DNA of 64,000 bases from NCBI GenBank assembly GCA_020847975.1, contig JADLBD010000012.1:88615-152614 (forward strand), written 5' to 3'. This DNA is from Bryobacterales bacterium. GTDB lineage: Bacteria > Acidobacteriota > Terriglobia > Bryobacterales > Bryobacteraceae. Shown piece after piece: positions 60,868-64,000 of the stretch (the first letter of the stretch is position 1; every line of letters starts with the position of its first letter). The position numbers were made by a program, and so were the translations under genes. The notes below the pieces were generated by a model, which saw nothing but the letters and a program-made list of their open reading frames with translations, did not search any database and was not told the DNA's origin.

Positions 60868-62162
60868 GCTTTGCGGTACGCCTCGTCCAGGATTTCGATC
60901 ACGTGCGCCACGCGTTGTCCCTTGCCGTGCATCGCCACACCGGCGCGCAGTTGCAGCATGCAGCCTGTATTCGCCGTGGCAATGACATTCGCCGGGACGG
61001 AATTCGCCAGTTCCATCTTGCGCCCCAGAACCTGCATCGACATCTCCGTTTGCAGGACGTTGTAGATGCCCGCCGAGCCGCAGCACAAATCGGACAGCGG
61101 CATCTCTTGAAACTCCAGCCCCGGCACGGCCTTCAACAACTGCCGCGGAGCCGTGCGCACCTTCTGCCCGTGCGCCAGATGGCAGGAATCCTGATAGGTC
61201 ACCCTCAGCGGCAGATTGCCCATGCGCGGATTGAGACCGATGGCGGCAAGGAACTCGTTGATATCCTTCACCAGCCTCGAGAACTTCTCCGCGCCGGCTT
61301 TGTAAGCGTCATCGTGCTCCAGCAGTTCGTTGTATTCCTTCAGCGTCGAACCGCAGCCCGCCGAGTTCGTAAGGATCGCATCGAAGCCTCCGGCGAGCAG
61401 CGCATCGATGTTTTGGCGCGCCAGCCGCCGCGCATCGTCACGAATACCGGAGTGTACGTGCAACGCCCCGCAGCATGTCTGCCCCCGCGGTACGTGGACT
61501 TCGCATCCATTCTTCTGAAGCACGCGCACCGTCGCTTCGTTCAGGCGGGCAAAGCTGATGTTGGCAATGCATCCGCCGAGCAGGGCGACCTTGTGCTTAC
61601 GCTCGCCTTCGGGCGGAAACACTTTCCCATACGCGGAAAAGAAAGTAGGGAACTCCGCCGGCGGGGCAAGTTTTTCGAGTTCCCCCATCTTCCCCATCAA
61701 TTTCAATATGCCCAGACCGCGCGCCAGCGCCTGCGGCCCGAAATTCTGATACACGTACATGCCCGCCGCCGCCATTTTCAATAGCGCCGGCGACGGCAGC
61801 AGGCTTCCGAAGACGAACCGGCGCAGCAACCGTGTCAGAAAGGGGCGCCGCACTTTGTTTTCGATTTCCGCGCGCGCCGCCTCGATCAACCGGCCGTACT
61901 GCACGCCCGAAGGACACGCCGTTTCGCAGCCCCGGCACGCCAGGCACAGGTCCAGATGCTCCTGGTAGGAGGCGCTGATCTCCGCGCCGTTATGCACCTG
62001 CACCATCTGGTAGATGCGTCCTCGCGGCGAATCCATCTCGATTCCCAGGACCCGGTACGTGGGACAGGAATTCAGACACAGACCGCAATGCACGCAGCGG
62101 TCCAGGTCCTTCTGCTGCGGCTTATCCAGATCCCGGAGAATCGGCAGTTCAGAAACGGCCAT
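60864..62162 (-). CDS. glcF: Glycolate oxidase iron-sulfur subunit (GlcF-like)
   Basis: The 432-residue protein has two 4Fe-4S ferredoxin motifs at the N-terminus, Cys23-x2-Cys26-x2-Cys29-x3-Cys33 (RCVHCGLCLNSCPTY) and Cys73-76-79-83 (CLACRGCETACPSG). Two CCG-type heterodisulfide-reductase domains follow (GGCIANISFA, CCGALHVHSG, CCGSAGIYNV). It passes electrons from the FAD subunits to quinone in glycolate or D-lactate oxidation. It overlaps the GlcE-like gene by 14 bases upstream and the M20 gene by four downstream. Confidence 0.9.
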   Translation of the reverse strand: MAVSELPILRDLDKPQQKDLDRCVHCGLCLNSCPTYRVLGIEMDSPRGRIYQMVQVHNGAEISASYQEHLDLCLACRGCETACPSGVQYGRLIEAARAEIENKVRRPFLTRLLRRFVFGSLLPSPALLKMAAAGMYVYQNFGPQALARGLGILKLMGKMGELEKLAPPAEFPTFFSAYGKVFPPEGERKHKVALLGGCIANISFARLNEATVRVLQKNGCEVHVPRGQTCCGALHVHSGIRDDARRLARQNIDALLAGGFDAILTNSAGCGSTLKEYNELLEHDDAYKAGAEKFSRLVKDINEFLAAIGLNPRMGNLPLRVTYQDSCHLAHGQKVRTAPRQLLKAVPGLEFQEMPLSDLCCGSAGIYNVLQTEMSMQVLGRKMELANSVPANVIATANTGCMLQLRAGVAMHGKGQRVAHVIEILDEAYRKA

Positions 62163-63279
62163 AGAACCTTCCAGGATTCAAGAGACTCTTCGGATCGAGC
62201 ATCTGTTTGATTCTTTGCATGACCGGGAAGCCGGAGTCAATCCGCGGCCACATGACCAGCGATGCGTCACGGGAAGCAGGCCCGTACTCCATCACCGCGC
62301 GCCCTGTCTCGAGCGCCTTCCGCGCGTCCTGCGCACTCTCGCAATGCGAGTAGCAGACCCCGTTCCCTGCCCTCGCCACCACTGCGCCAGGCAGTTGTTG
62401 GAGCGCCGCTTCCATCTCGGACAGCACGAGCGAACTCCGCACCACGACCCCATCCGGGTGGGCCGCCATGAACCGTGGCGTGAACTCACGAACATAGTGC
62501 CAAAAAACGCGCTCCGCCTCTCCTTCCACTGTCTCGCCTCCCGCCAGTTCCCGCGCATAGCGGCGCAGCACGGCCTCATTGCCGCTCGCGCCAATCGCCA
62601 GCAGCCAGCCCTTGCGCCCCAGTCCCTGCGTTGCGGCCGGATTCAAGAGGTCGATCGCTACGGGCTGCAACACGCCGTTCAGGATACGGTCCCGAAGGGC
62701 GATCGCCTCGTTCAGACCGGCAAACTCGAAGAGAAACGTGCGCGAGGCAGCGGGCAGCGGGATCAGCTTGAAGTTAAGCACGGCGATGGCGCCCAGCGTG
62801 CCCAGCGACCCGATCAGCAGCTTCCCCATGTCGAGCCCAGCCACGTTCTTCACCACCATGCCGCCCGACTGCACCAGTTTCCCCTCGATGGTGGCGAACT
62901 TCATGCCGATCACCAGGTCGCGCGCGGTGCCGAACAAACGCCGCCGCGGCCCGCTCGAGTTCGAAGCCACCACGCCGCCCACCGTCGCCTCGGCGGCAAA
63001 CGGCGGATCGAGCGGCGCCATGTAACCGTCTTTGGCGAGCATCTCGGTGAAACGCGAATACGGCATGCCTGCTCCGACGCTCACCGTAAGATCCCTTGGT
63101 TCGTACATCAGAACCTGGTCCAGCCCGGAGAGCGAGATGCGCGTCTGGGCGGCTACGACGGCTCCTCCCGCCCTGCCCTTGCTGCCGTTGCCCAATAATT
63201 CGACACTCTTCCCCGCCGAACCGGCCTCGCCTAACATGGCCGCCAACTCCTCGGGACTGCCGGGCTTCAATGTTTCCAT
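62149..63279 (-). CDS. glcE: FAD-binding subunit of glycolate/lactate oxidase (GlcE-like)
   Basis: The 376-residue protein starts at the ATG at 63279, or perhaps the GTG at 63300; neither has a clear ribosome binding site. An FAD_binding_4 domain begins METLKPGSPEELAAMLG, then KSVELLGNGSKGRAGGAVVA, and continues with ARDLVIGMKFATIEGKLVQS and GGMVVKNVAGLDMGKLLIGS. It lacks the second half of GlcD; it is the shorter GlcE type. GlcD, the catalytic FAD subunit, would be expected upstream but a PIN-type gene lies there instead. It may therefore work with a GlcD encoded elsewhere. Confidence 0.85.
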   Translation of the reverse strand: METLKPGSPEELAAMLGEAGSAGKSVELLGNGSKGRAGGAVVAAQTRISLSGLDQVLMYEPRDLTVSVGAGMPYSRFTEMLAKDGYMAPLDPPFAAEATVGGVVASNSSGPRRRLFGTARDLVIGMKFATIEGKLVQSGGMVVKNVAGLDMGKLLIGSLGTLGAIAVLNFKLIPLPAASRTFLFEFAGLNEAIALRDRILNGVLQPVAIDLLNPAATQGLGRKGWLLAIGASGNEAVLRRYARELAGGETVEGEAERVFWHYVREFTPRFMAAHPDGVVVRSSLVLSEMEAALQQLPGAVVARAGNGVCYSHCESAQDARKALETGRAVMEYGPASRDASLVMWPRIDSGFPVMQRIKQMLDPKSLLNPGRFYGRF

Positions 63280-63306
63280 GAGAAATGAATATGATGACAC
63301 ATGTGT

Positions 63307-63773
63307 CTACAGCGGCTTCCCGGAGGTTGGATTGAACACTCGAACACCGGCGGGGCGAGGGACCTTAGCCTTGATCCGCTCAAACCTCGCGAATGAATCG
63401 CGCTCGATAGTGACGACAATGTGATCCGTGGCAAGCGCCGCTTCCATCAAATGGATATCCTTGGTCATCTCGCGCCGCCCTGCACCGGATTCAGCCGCAT
63501 CCTGAACTTCGATGAGCAAGGTCACATCTTCCGAATCCTGGATGGGAACCATCTTTTTCCTGGCAATCATGCTGGCTCTCCATTTGGTTGCAAAGAGCGA
63601 TTGATGTTTGTTCCATTCCTGCCGGAGTTTGGGGGTCATCACCATGCGATCACGATCCTCAAAGTCTCGTCAAGGAAGTGCCGGCACTTCGATGAAACTC
63701 CCCTCTCCTTGCCGCCGGCGGCACGAGCGACACAGGCGTCGATAACAAGGCGCCTGGATTTTCTTTCACTCAC
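63307..63773 (-). pseudogene. PIN-domain nuclease-like protein with an apparent frameshift
   Basis: From a GTG at 63773 (overlapping the ATPase stop as GTGA) the frame reads RRLVIDACVARAAGG and SSKCRHFLDETLRIVIA, the start of a PIN-like domain with its first Asp. It stops at 63641-63639. The match then continues in the neighbouring frame (63645 onwards) as MVMTPKLRQEWNKHQSLFAT, with the Glu of RQEW, and TKDIHLMEAALATDHIVVTI near the end, with the remaining acidic residues. A one-base shift near 63640-63655 would fuse the two parts into one intact protein of about 155 residues. It could be a true mutation or a sequence error. Confidence 0.6.
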
Positions 63774-64000
63774 GAATACTTGCTCCGCGCTTCGACGGCA
63801 TCGAGATAGCGCTTCTCCGAATCAATGGCAATCGCGTCAAAGTCTTCAGGCCAATCGCCGAATGCGCCGTTCCCGTCGAGTTCCGCTGTCGTGACGGCTG
63901 TCTCTCCGCTTCCCGGATCCCGTTGAAACCAGTGCAGCCGGACAATCTCCGGAGACAAGTCACCCTGAGCGATCATGGTCTGGACCTCGCGGAGCATCAA
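63770..64000 (-). CDS. AAA ATPase (DUF3696 type), C-terminal part
   Basis: The frame runs off the window edge and ends with 76 visible residues: MMLREVQTMIAQGDLSPEIV, RLHWFQRDPGSGETAVTTAE and FGDWPEDFDAIAIDSEKRYL. This is the typical end of DUF3696-containing AAA (RecN/OLD-like) ATPases: a Leu-Arg-Glu segment, then 'L-P--V-L-YF-R---G', then 'G---WP-GF'. The Walker motifs lie outside the window. Its stop overlaps the GTG of the PIN-type gene by four bases, so the two are translated together as an ATPase-nuclease pair. Confidence 0.65.
   Translation of the reverse strand: MMLREVQTMIAQGDLSPEIVRLHWFQRDPGSGETAVTTAELDGNGAFGDWPEDFDAIAIDSEKRYLDAVEARSKYS

Overview
The window looks like a high-GC Acidobacteriota chromosome, most likely of the Solibacter/Bryobacter type. 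The evidence is protein content, not a database search: a TIGR03437-like Solibacter C-terminal domain protein, a fused MacB/FtsX permease of the ADOP type, a very long Oar-like TonB-dependent receptor with an N-terminal carboxypeptidase-regulatory domain, YVTN and SMP-30 beta-propellers, a small 'STGPQTP' family protein, and MqnP/MqnE of the futalosine menaquinone pathway. I found no rRNA, tRNA, CRISPR array, integrase or complete insertion sequence.

Layout. 1-8.7 kb: the end of a NYN-domain protein, a secreted YVTN propeller, a large secreted six-hairpin glycosidase-like enzyme, and two TPR proteins around a Cys-rich N-terminus protein. 8.7-10.7 kb: a small accessory segment bracketed by a 48-49 bp direct repeat, holding an orphan SLH-like ORF, a TIGR03437-type protein and a frameshifted DUF1569 relic. 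10.7-20.6 kb: a defence and toxin-antitoxin island. It has two VapBC modules (the second toxin truncated), relics of an HsdM and a RhuM gene, a complete type I restriction gene set (hsdM-hsdS-hsdR) whose hsdM carries an in-frame stop, a small ribbon-helix-helix-like protein ahead of hsdM, and an intact HigBA pair with an operator-like palindrome.

21-34 kb is mainly metabolic and housekeeping: a beta-oxidation pair (FadJ-like plus thiolase), DUF302, UdgB uracil-DNA glycosylase, a secreted subtilase, the agmatine-to-putrescine pair AguB/AguA, DUF3108, a metallophosphoesterase and a serine beta-lactamase-like protein. 34-51 kb holds an ADOP permease, a BI-1 family membrane protein, PLP, Gfo/Idh and sugar-isomerase enzymes, a bactofilin, a pseudokinase-SPOR membrane protein, secreted hydrolases and sensors, an aldo-keto reductase, and a PQQ dehydrogenase with cytochromes c. 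51-63 kb holds the TonB receptor with a good promoter, RhaM, LarB, DUF192, MqnP-MqnE, an M20 peptidase and GlcF/GlcE-like glycolate oxidase subunits (GlcD is not in the window).

The last 0.7 kb holds the 3' end of a DUF3696-type AAA ATPase whose stop overlaps the GTG start of a PIN-nuclease-like gene with one apparent frameshift. This ATPase-nuclease pair and the 10.7-20.6 kb island are the most interesting parts of the window.
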